Assembly: GCA_020720045.1 (NCBI GenBank)
Contig: DYPH01000042.1
Location: 1-41,375 of the forward strand
From: Sorangium cellulosum
Lineage (GTDB): Bacteria; Myxococcota_A; Polyangia; Polyangiales; Polyangiaceae
DNA length: 41,375 nucleotides
Direction: 5' to 3'
Part shown: piece by piece, positions 33,819-41,375 of the stretch
How the letters are laid out: each line of letters starts with the position of its first letter
How positions within the stretch are numbered: the stretch's first letter is position 1
Position numbers and translations under genes: made by a program
Notes under the pieces: generated by a model
Database searches by the model: none
Told to the model about the DNA's origin: nothing
What the model saw: the letters and a program-made list of their open reading frames with translations, nothing else

Positions 33819-34619
33819 TCAGGTCTCGTTCGCCTTTTGTATGCCGTCGCGAAGCTCCTCGAGCGCGGCAATCGTTCCCTCCGAGGCCGCCTGCTCCTTT
33901 GCGACGGCGATCGCGGCATCGAGCTTTTCGATCTCCGCCGTCTGCCGCGCCTTGATTCGTTCGACCATCACGGTGAACGTCTCAAAGAACTCTTGGAGCT
34001 CATCCCCTTTGCGGAGCTTCCGATGGAACGTGAGCTTCCCCTCGCCCACTTGGCGGAGGAGTCCGCGCATCATGAAAATGGGCCCGGCCACCTTGTGTGT
34101 GAAGTAGATGCCGAGGATGCCAATCAGCACGAGGAACACGGCAAGTGCTCCAACAATCGCGTAGAGGGTCTTGCGCTGTTGGTCGAGAAGAGCCGTTTGT
34201 TGCGCCTTCGTTGCGTCGAGCTGCTTTTTGATTTTCTCTTGCTGCTCGGAGACTTTTTTGTTGTTCACTTCCGCTTCTTTGTCGAAGCCAGAAGCGGTCG
34301 CTTCCTGAAGGTCTTTGTCGTCGGGATACTGGAGCTTCACGAGCTCCGCCGCGTTCATCTTCGCGATTTCCGAGACTTTCTTGTTCTGGTTGACGACCTC
34401 CTCCCCCTGTTCGGAGACGAGTTTCGACTGCTCAAGGACCGATTGGGACTGCTTGACGACGTCTTGACTTGTCTTCCAGAGGACGCCGCCCAAACCGCCG
34501 GCCACGCCGAGCGCCATGAGTAGAATCATCGCCGTGTACTTGAGCTGAAACTTCGAATCGATGATGTAATTCTTGAAGCTTCGCGTGTACGGCGGGCGCG
34601 GCGCGTTGACGGCGGTCAT
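33819..34619 (-). CDS. Two-TM HAMP protein with long periplasmic coiled coil
   Basis: 266 residues, with AAGGAACC ahead of the ATG. Layout: a short cytoplasmic N-terminus; TM1 at about 28-48 (Y-T-A-M-I-L-L-M-A-L-G-V-A-G-G); a periplasmic stretch of about 100 residues with heptad-like Gln/Lys/Glu composition (S-E-Q-G-E-E-V-V-N-Q-N-K-K-V); TM2 at about 152-174 (L-Y-A-I-V-G-A-L-A-V-F-L-V-L-I-G-I-L); a HAMP-like linker starting H-K-V-A-G-P-I-F-M-M; and a C-terminal helix of about 40 residues. No methyl-accepting, kinase or GGDEF output domain follows, so it may pass a signal to a partner by helix movement, or act structurally. It shares a transcript with the HEAT-repeat protein upstream. Confidence 0.85.
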   Translation of the reverse strand: MTAVNAPRPPYTRSFKNYIIDSKFQLKYTAMILLMALGVAGGLGGVLWKTSQDVVKQSQSVLEQSKLVSEQGEEVVNQNKKVSEIAKMNAAELVKLQYPDDKDLQEATASGFDKEAEVNNKKVSEQQEKIKKQLDATKAQQTALLDQQRKTLYAIVGALAVFLVLIGILGIYFTHKVAGPIFMMRGLLRQVGEGKLTFHRKLRKGDELQEFFETFTVMVERIKARQTAEIEKLDAAIAVAKEQAASEGTIAALEELRDGIQKANET

Positions 34620-34680
34620 GAATAGCGGTTCCTTATTAGAGCCAAGAGTCTCGTCGCGACGAACCGGCCGCGGGACGAGA

Positions 34681-35469
34681 TCAAAATTGATCCACGTGCT
34701 TATTGAAGGAATCGAGGGCCGCTTCGATCGCTGCCTTCAGAACAGCATCCTCAGAAGACTTATCGCCTTTGGCCGCGGAGCTTCGCGCACGTCCGGGCGC
34801 TTCGCCACGGAGATCCTTGTTCGGGTAGGTAAAAATCGCGACCTTCACCGCCGCCTTCGTCCCGTTGGAATAATCGAACGGGTCGACGGAGACCGTCAGG
34901 TAGAACCCCTTCAAGTTCCGTTTCGCGAGGACGGCCTTTGCGGAAGCAGCATTTTCCTTGGCGGGAGCGAGCTGGTAAGCGCCTAGACTTCCAAGTTTTT
35001 CCCGAATGGCTTCGCTCACAACGGCGTCGACGTCTCCGCGACCGCTCTTGTCGGAAATCGGCGCGACGGCGACGTAGTACTTCGCCGAGGGATTGACCGC
35101 CCCGCCCTTCAAGACGGTGAGCGCCGCGTCAATCTGCGTCTTCACCGCCGCCGACGATTCGACCGACTTTCGCGCCGTGAGGCACTCCGTAGCGCTTGGC
35201 CGGCCAAGCTTCTTGAGGGCCGCCACCGAGGAATTTCGAACGAGTTCACTCTCATCGCTGAGCGCGCTGCAAAGGCTCTTCACCGCGCGATCGTCGTTGG
35301 AGGCGCCAAGGGCGAGGGCGGCGTTGGCGCGAACGCGCGCGTCGTCCGACTTCAACTTTTCCGCGAGAAACTCGACCGAAGTTCCGTCGGCCCAGGCCAG
35401 CGAAGGGACTGCGGCGAGCAGGAGGACGGTCCCCGCAAGCGCGCGACGGAATTGGGCAGTCGTCGACAT
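34681..35469 (-). CDS. Periplasmic HEAT-repeat protein
   Basis: 262 residues from the ATG at 35469; the longer frame to 35553 adds residues ahead of the signal peptide. The signal peptide ends L-A-W-A (cleavage near residue 27). Residues from about 30 to 110 hold two to three HEAT repeats (DDARVRANAALALGASNDDR, ESELVRNSSVAALKKLG). The C-terminal part (about 125-262) is alpha/beta (Y-Y-V-A-V-A-P-I-S-D-K-S-G, L-K-G-F-Y-L-T-V-S-V-D-P-F-D-Y) and weakly recalls the CsgG/LpoB/TolB-N type of periplasmic domain, which is tentative. No enzyme motif is seen. It lies 61 bases upstream of the HAMP-protein gene, probably the same operon. Confidence 0.85.
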   Translation of the reverse strand: MSTTAQFRRALAGTVLLLAAVPSLAWADGTSVEFLAEKLKSDDARVRANAALALGASNDDRAVKSLCSALSDESELVRNSSVAALKKLGRPSATECLTARKSVESSAAVKTQIDAALTVLKGGAVNPSAKYYVAVAPISDKSGRGDVDAVVSEAIREKLGSLGAYQLAPAKENAASAKAVLAKRNLKGFYLTVSVDPFDYSNGTKAAVKVAIFTYPNKDLRGEAPGRARSSAAKGDKSSEDAVLKAAIEAALDSFNKHVDQF

Positions 35470-35752
35470 CAACCGGCTCAAGGTATCACAACGCTTTCGC
35501 GTTCCTACCGTCGAGACGCACGGAAGCGGGCGGGCAGAGAAAATCGGTGGCACGTTCGGCTACCTCGGCGGCAAAGGTCTGCGGAGGTCCACGGCGCGGC
35601 GCCGCGGCTAACCCGCGCAAATCACGTAACATTGCGAGCTCTCCCGCGATGGAGCGCCGCCCCCAAACCCAACGAAGTCGCTGACGCACGTCCCAGCGCG
35701 CCCTCGTCGTGCTCGCTTCGACGAAGCGGCGGGCCTATGCTTCACCGCCTCT

Positions 35753-37531
35753 TTGAGACTTTCTTCGCCGTTCTCCGTTTTGCCGAAGTGCTCGCCGTCC
35801 CGCACATTTTCCGCGGTGGCGGCGCTGGCGCTGCTGCTTACCAGCGACCTCGCTGAGGCGGTGCCACTGCGTGTGCGGGGACGGCTGCAGATTGCACCGA
35901 AAGCGGCACGAACACGCGGCGCCCTCGAAATTCGAGGGACGGTGACGCGAGATGACGGCTCACCCGCTTCGGTCCCGATTTTGGTCGGACGGGCCGGCGA
36001 CGGTGGACTGCCATCGCTTACGGGGTGCCGAAGCGACGGCGCCTCACGGGTACCCGTCGCAAAAGGCCCAGGATTTCTTGTCAAATCTGACGATTCAGGC
36101 CGTTTCTGTGTGCGTTTTCCCGAGGGCGCTAGTGCCGAAGCGCTCGCGCTGACGCTCGCCATCGCCGATTCGGAGACCGACGTCGGCACAAAGGTGACCC
36201 TCGACGCCGACGCAGGGAAGCGTAATCCTTCGATTTCGTTTCATCCCGTCCCACATACACTCCCCATCGATGGCGCTCCGATACTCGTCACGGCAACAGC
36301 GACCTCGGAGGAGGACGGCGTTGTCCACGCGGAAGCGCAGCTCCCGCTTTCGCTTCGCCGGGAAGACGGCTCTGCGCCCAACGCCGAGCTTGCCCACGGT
36401 ACGACCAACGAAGCTGGCGAAGTGACCTTTTCCATTGCGAAAAATGCCCTCGGCACGCCGGGGCCACTGCGGATCATGGTCGTCCACGAGGGGGGGCCGG
36501 AGTCTGCGCCGGCCAAGACCGAAATTCAGGCGACGCGCGTGGCGACGGTGCAGCTCGAGGTCGGTTTCCCCACGGAGCCGGTCTCGTCAGAAGACGGCTT
36601 TTTCCTTTCGGTCCGGGCACTTGCCGCGGGACACCCCGTCGAGACGGGCAGCGTTGAGGTCGCGGTTGGCGAAACGGTGGTGGGGGCAGGGCGCCTTGCT
36701 CCCGGCGGCAACGGACAGGTTCCGGTGGCGTTCGCGAGGAATGCGAGCGGGACGGCGACGCTCCAAGTTCGCTATATTTCAACAGAACCTTGGCTACGTC
36801 CTGCGCCTGCGAGCGTCGCTACCGTAGCCACGAAGGGGCCAAGTCCCTTCCGACGCCTAGGGCCGCTCCTCGGCACGGTTCTGCTCGCGTTTGCGGCTTT
36901 CGCCCTTCGTCGCCGCACCGAGCGGAAGCCACCACAGAAGAAAAGCGAAGAATCTTCGCCCTATGAGGCACAAGTCACCCTTCCGTTGCCAACACCTCAG
37001 GAGGTCGGCGAGTTGGTTGGGCGCGTCGTCGATCGCCACGACGGAACTCCCATCAGCGGCGCGGTATTGACGCTCGTGGGGCGCGATTTCTCGGGCGGAA
37101 TCCTTGCGGAGTCGCTGGCAGAAGCGGACGGAACCTTCCGTTTTTCCGCGAAACACACCGCCGGCGCCGCGACGCTCACCGTCCAAGCGCCCTTCCATCG
37201 GGAGAGCCAAATTTCCGTTGGCCCCGCCAGCGGAGCCATTCGCGTGACCCTCCTCTCGCGGCGCCGAGGCGTCCTCGACGACCTTGTGACCTGGGCACGT
37301 AACCGCAACGAAAGCGCAAACCGACGCGAACCGACGCCGGCGGAAATCGCACTAAAGGGCACAAATTCAGCCATTTCCGCATGGGCCAGCGCCGTCGAAG
37401 CGGCCGGATTTTCCGAGGCTCCGCTAGACGCCGAGCGTGAAGCGGCGGTTGGAGCGCTTCGTCCCGCAGCCGAACCACCGCGGGAATCGGCGGTTGTGCC
37501 TGTCGACGCTGCCTCTAAGCGAGCTCCGTAG
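35753..37531 (+). CDS. Envelope protein with Ig-like region, one TM and CarboxypepD_reg-like domain
   Basis: 592 residues from a TTG at 35753, chosen because it starts a good signal peptide (S-A-V-A-A-L-A-L-L-L-T, cleavage near A-E-A, about residue 36). Residues 36-360 are beta-rich, with repeats resembling Ig-like/carboxypeptidase-regulatory modules (I-R-G-T-V-T-R-D-D-G-S-P-A-S-V-P, L-P-L-S-L-R-R-E-D-G, T-N-E-A-G-E-V-T-F). A hydrophobic helix lies at about 370-388, followed by R-R-R-T-E-R-K, which predicts that the C-terminus is cytoplasmic. Residues from about 418 to 495 form a clear CarboxypepD_reg-like domain (GRVVDRHDGTPISGAVLTLV, E-A-D-G-T-F-R-F-S). The remaining tail of about 95 residues is Ala/Glu-rich. 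No peptidase domain is present. The function is unknown. Confidence 0.82.
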   Translation: MRLSSPFSVLPKCSPSRTFSAVAALALLLTSDLAEAVPLRVRGRLQIAPKAARTRGALEIRGTVTRDDGSPASVPILVGRAGDGGLPSLTGCRSDGASRVPVAKGPGFLVKSDDSGRFCVRFPEGASAEALALTLAIADSETDVGTKVTLDADAGKRNPSISFHPVPHTLPIDGAPILVTATATSEEDGVVHAEAQLPLSLRREDGSAPNAELAHGTTNEAGEVTFSIAKNALGTPGPLRIMVVHEGGPESAPAKTEIQATRVATVQLEVGFPTEPVSSEDGFFLSVRALAAGHPVETGSVEVAVGETVVGAGRLAPGGNGQVPVAFARNASGTATLQVRYISTEPWLRPAPASVATVATKGPSPFRRLGPLLGTVLLAFAAFALRRRTERKPPQKKSEESSPYEAQVTLPLPTPQEVGELVGRVVDRHDGTPISGAVLTLVGRDFSGGILAESLAEADGTFRFSAKHTAGAATLTVQAPFHRESQISVGPASGAIRVTLLSRRRGVLDDLVTWARNRNESANRREPTPAEIALKGTNSAISAWASAVEAAGFSEAPLDAEREAAVGALRPAAEPPRESAVVPVDAASKRAP

Positions 37532-37759
37532 GTCGCCGCCGCTTCCGGCCGCGACGATTCTTTGGCTCCGATCGTCTCGCAAACCGCGGGAAACGAATGC
37601 GGCGCCACCGCACGCCGTTTCGTTGTTGACGGGCGCAATGGCGGCTCTTTAGAACCGACAGGCCCATCGGTGCCGTAGAGCGCCGAATCTGGTCCGGCGG
37701 GTGACGCCGGGCATGCCGCGAAGCCCTCGCAGCGAACCAAGCCCAAGATCTCGCAGGAC

Positions 37760-39025
37760 ATGGATACCAAAACGCTCCTCGCCCTCGTCGCCGTCGCCCT
37801 CGTGGTGATCGCCCTGGTGTTCGCGTTCCGCAAGAAGCCGGAACTGCCGAGCGCGGAAGAGCCGGAACCCAAACTCCCGGAAAAGACTTCGGATACGCCG
37901 AAAGAGGCGAAGCCGGCACCGCGCGTCGAGCACGAAGAGCGCGCAAACAAGCCGCCCGCAGCTAAGGCGCCTAGCGTTCCCGCGCCTGCTTCCGAGCCGG
38001 CAGCGCCGGTGAAGGCCCCCTCGGTCGCTCCGGCGCCGGTGGAAGTCGCAAAGCCGGCAAAGCCGACGCGGAAGGCTGCCGATGCAGCGGAAGTAAAAAT
38101 CCTCGAGCGTGGTCTCAAGCAGACCCGCGGCGGTTTTTTCGCGCGGCTGAAAGAACTGTTCGTCGGGAAAAAGGAAATCGACCCGGCGCTCCTTGATCAA
38201 ATCGAGGAGGTCCTTCTCACCAGCGACGTCGGCGTGAAGACGACGCAGAAGCTACTGGATAACTTGAAGGAACGCCTGTCACGGGCCGAACTCAAGGATG
38301 AGGACGCTGTTTTCGCTGCACTCCGCGAGGATGCGCTGGAGATGATGTTCCTCCCCGGTGGGCCGATCGTCACCCGAAGCGGCGAACCGACCGTGATCCT
38401 CATGGTCGGCGTGAACGGCGTCGGCAAGACGACCACCATCGGGAAGCTCGCGACACGCGCGACCCACGACGGCAAGAAGGTCATGCTCGGCGCCGGAGAC
38501 ACCTTCCGCGCCGCCGCCGTGCAGCAGCTCGAAGTGTGGGGGAAGCGGGTTGGCGCTGACGTCGTGCGCGGAAAGGAAGGCGGGGACCCAGGTGCGGTCG
38601 CCTTCGAAGCCACCACCAAAGCCAAAGAGGCTGGCGTTGACCTCCTCTTCGTCGACACCGCCGGGCGCCTTCAAAGCAAGGCCCCTTTGATGGACGAGCT
38701 TCGCAAAGTACGTAAAACGATTGCGAAAGCGATGGACGGAGCCCCGCACGAGACGCTCCTCGTCCTCGACGCTACGACCGGACAGAACGGCCTTACTCAG
38801 GCTGCGCTGTTCCGTGATGCGGTTCCGCTCACCGGAATCGTTCTCACCAAACTTGATGGAACCGCCAAAGGGGGAATCGTTCTCGCTATTTGCGACGAAC
38901 TTCAGCTCCCAGTGCGCTACATCGGCCTCGGCGAACGCGCGGAAGACCTTCGGGAATTCGCTGCGGACGCATTTGTCGAGGCGCTCTTCGCCCGTGAGTC
39001 CGCAGGAGGCGGCGAGAATGCCTGA
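37760..39025 (+). CDS. ftsY: Signal recognition particle receptor FtsY
   Basis: 421 residues, with GCAGGAC ahead of the ATG. A membrane-spanning N-terminal helix (L-L-A-L-V-A-V-A-L-V-V-I-A-L-V-F) is followed by an acidic, Pro/Lys/Glu-rich linker to about residue 110, a helical N domain (E-I-D-P-A-L-L-D-Q-I-E-E-V-L-L-T-S-D-V-G), and the NG GTPase. The GTPase shows G1 GVNGVGKTTT near 216, GDTFRAAAVQQL near 247, G3 D-T-A-G-R near 300 and G4 T-K-L-D-G near 363. It receives ribosome-SRP complexes at the inner membrane and is essential. The obvious N-terminal TM helix differs from E. coli FtsY but is common in actinobacteria and myxobacteria. The following 200 bases have no terminator that I can see. 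Confidence 0.97.
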   Translation: MDTKTLLALVAVALVVIALVFAFRKKPELPSAEEPEPKLPEKTSDTPKEAKPAPRVEHEERANKPPAAKAPSVPAPASEPAAPVKAPSVAPAPVEVAKPAKPTRKAADAAEVKILERGLKQTRGGFFARLKELFVGKKEIDPALLDQIEEVLLTSDVGVKTTQKLLDNLKERLSRAELKDEDAVFAALREDALEMMFLPGGPIVTRSGEPTVILMVGVNGVGKTTTIGKLATRATHDGKKVMLGAGDTFRAAAVQQLEVWGKRVGADVVRGKEGGDPGAVAFEATTKAKEAGVDLLFVDTAGRLQSKAPLMDELRKVRKTIAKAMDGAPHETLLVLDATTGQNGLTQAALFRDAVPLTGIVLTKLDGTAKGGIVLAICDELQLPVRYIGLGERAEDLREFAADAFVEALFARESAGGGENA

Positions 39026-39061
39026 AGTTTCGCGCGTCACGAGAAAGTCTCAACGACGTGG

Positions 39062-39091
39062 TTGTGTTCGCGAAAAACCGCGTGATATAGT
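39062..39091 (+). promoter_or_regulatory. Candidate sigma-70-type promoter for the barrel genes
   Basis: TTGTGT (39062-39067), an 18-base spacer, then TATAGT (39086-39091), which matches five of six bases of the -10 consensus and stands out in GC-rich sequence. It lies 135 bases upstream of the first barrel gene. The -35 match is poor, so this is only a candidate. Confidence 0.35.
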
Positions 39092-39226
39092 CGCCGCCGC
39101 TTTCCCCAGGCACGGCGATTCTACAAAGAATTTCGCCGTTTGGACCGCCGACCCGATGGGTGGCCGAGTGAATGTCAGGGGCCGAATCTCACGTGAGCGA
39201 GTTCGGCCGGATCTCAAGGGGTTACG

Positions 39227-40300
39227 ATGAAGCAGGCGCGATGGTGGCTCCTCTTGGCCGCGGCGACACTCGCGGTACCGACGGAAGCCTTTGCACAGAA
39301 CAAAAAGGCGCCTGCGGCGCCGGCCGGTAAACCCGAGCCGGCAGCCGGTGCGCCCGCGGCCGGAGCGGCTGCGGGAGGGGTCGTCGATCTTGACGCCCCA
39401 GGTCCGGCAACGGGTGCGCCCGCCGGGACGAATGGAGCAGCCGCAGGCGGCGCCATCGATCTCGACGGCCCCCAGCCCAACAACGGCGCAGGCGCAGGGA
39501 CTGGCGGTACCGACACCGGGACCGGCAGCATCTGCGATATCGACCCGAACGCACCCGCGTGCGGGAAGTCGACCGACCCGGCGAAGAGCCCCGCTTTGCG
39601 CGTGCTGAAGCCGGACGTTTACGCCGTGCAGCAGATCTACGCGCTTCGCAAGAACCGCCTTGAGCTGAATCCCTACTGGGGCTTTTCGCTCAACGACCAG
39701 TTCGTTAGCCACCCGGGACCGGGCTTGGCTGTGAACTATTACATCACGAACGTCCTCGCGGTCGGCGTGAACGGCAACTACTACGGGTCGTTCAACAGCG
39801 ACTCCGAGTTCAACTTCCAGAATCGCCGCGCGACCCGTCTCGCGGTGCCGCTTACCGAGTACCTCGCCGGCGGCAACTTGAACTTCACGTACGTACCTGT
39901 GTACGGGAAGTTCTCCGGTTTCTCGAACTTTATCTTCCACTTCGACACGTACGTCGTCGGCGGAATCGGTGCCATCTGGACGAAACCGATCGCGGTTATC
40001 GATCCGGACAACCGGAAGTTCGACCAGAAGATGAAGCTCGACTTCAACGCGGGCCTCGGCCTGCGCGTCTTCTTCAACCGCTGGTTCGCCGTTAACCTCG
40101 AGATTCGCGACTACATTTACAACGAGCAACTCGAGGCGACGACCATCTCGAAGAGTTCGTCGGATCCGAAGTATGCCTCGGCGCCGGAACGCGATCCGTC
40201 TACGTGGTATGGGCAGAACAGCCTCACGAACAACGTGCAGGCCCAGATCGGGGTCAGCCTCTTCCTCCCGCCCTCGTGGGAGTATCGGTTGCCGAAATGA
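39227..40300 (+). CDS. Outer-membrane beta-barrel protein with D-L-D-x-P-motif N-terminus
   Basis: 357 residues, with AAGGGG ahead of the ATG. The signal peptide is cleaved after A-F-A (about residue 23). Residues 24-120 are Ala/Gly/Pro-rich and disordered, with VVDLDAPGP (52-60), AIDLDGPQP (77-85) and ICDIDPNAP (102-110). From about 125 the chain alternates as expected for amphipathic strands (L-E-L-N-P-Y-W-G-F-S-L-N-D-Q-F, G-L-A-V-N-Y-Y-I-T-N-V-L-A-V-G-V-N-G-N-Y). This fits the myxobacterial outer-membrane beta-barrel family that includes GltA/GltB-type proteins. Pairing with a second barrel gene and proximity to the Glt genes make it a candidate GltA/GltB partner, but the names cannot be assigned from sequence alone. 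The stop overlaps the next start (ATGA). Confidence 0.85.
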   Translation: MKQARWWLLLAAATLAVPTEAFAQNKKAPAAPAGKPEPAAGAPAAGAAAGGVVDLDAPGPATGAPAGTNGAAAGGAIDLDGPQPNNGAGAGTGGTDTGTGSICDIDPNAPACGKSTDPAKSPALRVLKPDVYAVQQIYALRKNRLELNPYWGFSLNDQFVSHPGPGLAVNYYITNVLAVGVNGNYYGSFNSDSEFNFQNRRATRLAVPLTEYLAGGNLNFTYVPVYGKFSGFSNFIFHFDTYVVGGIGAIWTKPIAVIDPDNRKFDQKMKLDFNAGLGLRVFFNRWFAVNLEIRDYIYNEQLEATTISKSSSDPKYASAPERDPSTWYGQNSLTNNVQAQIGVSLFLPPSWEYRLPK

Positions 40301-41193
40301 GCGAGACGAACATGAAGCGTTGGTTCAAAGCTCTCTCCGCCGGTCTCCTCGCGCTCGCCGCGTTGGCATCGGCCCCCAAATCCGCTCAGGCGCAAGAGAT
40401 TCAGCTCACCGGTCCCCTCGCGGGCGCGCCGGCCGTGCGGAAGCTCCGCCTGTACCGAGAAGGCCGCTTCGAAATCGCACCGACGGTTTCGTTCACCCTG
40501 CTCGATGAGTACCGCCGCACGATTTTTGCGGGCGCGCGTCTCAACTACAACCTGACCGAATGGGCAGCTATCGGCGTTTACGGCGCCTATGGCGCCGCAA
40601 GCCTCGCCACCGACCTGACGACCCAAGTCGATGCGAAGTCGCCTCGGTACCTCGGACCGGGGAGTCCTTCCGACCCCAAGGCCGATCCCCCCGCGGGAAG
40701 CACGGCGATTCGCAACCCGAACGTCGCAAAATCGTTCGACGAGCAGACGGCGCGCCTTCAGTGGATCGCCGCGCCGCAGCTGACCCTCGTCCCGTTCCGC
40801 GGGAAGCTCGCGCTCTTCGAGAAGGCGTTCGTCGATACGGACGCGTACATTCACCTCGGTGTCGCAGCCGTCGGTGTCAAGGATCGTAAGGACTGTGGCG
40901 CCGCTGGGCAGTCGAAGTGCTCGGCCGACTACGAGACGGCCTCGCGCGTGGCTGTTGCTCCGACCTTCGGTCTTGGCCTGACCTTCTACCCGAGCGATCT
41001 CGTGAGCTTCGGCTTCGAGTATCGCGCCCTCCCCTTCTCATGGAACCGTGCTGGTTTCGATACCCGCGGAAGCGGGACCGACGGCAAGTTCCCCGACGGG
41101 AAGATCAACTCGGACGATCGGACCTTCAAGTTCAATCAGATGGTCAGCATCTTCGTCGGCTTCTCCCTCGGGGATCGCAAGACGAGCGAGTAG
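40297..41193 (+). CDS. Second outer-membrane beta-barrel protein
   Basis: 298 residues from the ATG at 40297, overlapping the previous stop by four bases; an ATG at 40312 would remove five residues and give a more usual signal peptide. Cleavage is predicted after A-Q-A (about residue 32). The mature part starts without a long linker and shows barrel-type alternation (R-F-E-I-A-P-T-V-S-F-T-L-L-D-E-Y, F-A-G-A-R-L-N-Y-N-L-T-E-W-A-A-I-G-V-Y-G-A-Y-G, F-G-L-G-L-T-F-Y-P). Two cysteines bracket a loop (D-C-G-A-A-G-Q-S-K-C) that could be disulfide-closed on the surface. It belongs to the same barrel family as its neighbour and was probably derived by tandem duplication. Adjacent barrel pairs are typical of gltA/gltB and nfsA/nfsB. 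Confidence 0.87.
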   Translation: MSETNMKRWFKALSAGLLALAALASAPKSAQAQEIQLTGPLAGAPAVRKLRLYREGRFEIAPTVSFTLLDEYRRTIFAGARLNYNLTEWAAIGVYGAYGAASLATDLTTQVDAKSPRYLGPGSPSDPKADPPAGSTAIRNPNVAKSFDEQTARLQWIAAPQLTLVPFRGKLALFEKAFVDTDAYIHLGVAAVGVKDRKDCGAAGQSKCSADYETASRVAVAPTFGLGLTFYPSDLVSFGFEYRALPFSWNRAGFDTRGSGTDGKFPDGKINSDDRTFKFNQMVSIFVGFSLGDRKTSE

Positions 41194-41210
41194 ACTTCCG
41201 CGTTGGCGGG

Positions 41211-41249
41211 GGAAACGGAGTCCAGGGTTCTCCCCGGGCTCCGTTTTCC
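41211..41249 (+). terminator. Intrinsic terminator after the barrel genes
   Basis: AAACGGAG (41213-41220) pairs with CTCCGTTT (41239-41246) around a GC-rich loop, followed by TTTTCCGTTTGTC. It starts about 20 bases past the second barrel stop and closes that transcript. From 41250 to the window end nothing recognisable is seen. Confidence 0.75.
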
Positions 41250-41375
41250 GTTTGTCGAAGGCGCCCGACGCCCGCGCCCGGACGCCCGCCCCGCCCCCGA
41301 CGACGAAGCGCCTTCGAAGGGGCGTCTAGACCGCCCGTGGGTTGCATCGATCCGCCGCGTTGACGGCGGATCCAA

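Overview
The window comes from a high-GC Gram-negative bacterium of the Myxococcota (former Deltaproteobacteria). The grounds are the dense set of TPR, FHA, sigma-54 activator and Cys-rich lipoprotein genes, and a cluster matching the Glt (AgmU/AglT/PglI/AgmK) gliding-motility genes of Myxococcus xanthus. Family names come from recognising motifs and gene order by eye; no database search was possible. No mobile element, CRISPR array, rRNA or tRNA was seen.

Layout. (1) 158-1570: a DUF3050 protein convergent with a Cys-containing lipoprotein. (2) 1665-5714, plus strand: a tightly packed operon ribE-ribBA-ribH-nusB, followed by an M17-N-only protein and an HTH/pseudo-receiver protein. The GTP cyclohydrolase II half of RibBA has lost all three zinc cysteines, so it is probably a RibB with a degenerate tail. 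(3) 5784-9806: a lipoprotein AMIN/amidase_3 cell-wall hydrolase, a CesT/YbjN-like chaperone, a small one-TM protein and an FHA sigma-54 activator.

(4) 9961-32395, minus strand: the core of the window. Transcription runs gltC-like, gltD (AgmU), gltE (AglT), a small secreted protein in the gltF slot, gltG (FHA/TM/TonB-like), a TPR lipoprotein, and the 3,796-residue TPR protein gltI (AgmK). Intrinsic terminators split it into about four transcripts. In M. xanthus these proteins form an envelope-spanning machine: GltI in the cytoplasm, GltG crossing the inner membrane, GltC/D/E/F periplasmic or lipid-anchored, and beta-barrels in the outer membrane. The MotAB-like motor (AglRQS) and GltJ are not in the window.

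(5) 32815-41193: a 16-cysteine secreted lipoprotein divergent from gltC and coupled to yraN; a HAMP/coiled-coil membrane protein with a HEAT-repeat protein; a large envelope protein with a CarboxypepD_reg-like domain; ftsY; and two overlapping outer-membrane beta-barrel genes that are candidates for the GltA/GltB-type barrel partners. The barrel and the GltC-like protein share short acidic D-[LI]-D-x-P motifs in their disordered N-termini, a possible physical link.

The most interesting reading is a Glt-type trans-envelope machine in a probable non-Myxococcus lineage with its own features: a TPR lipoprotein beside gltI, a pThr-site-degenerate FHA domain and an NPF-repeat linker in GltG, a non-TPR C-terminal domain on GltI, and a neighbouring FHA/sigma-54 regulator.
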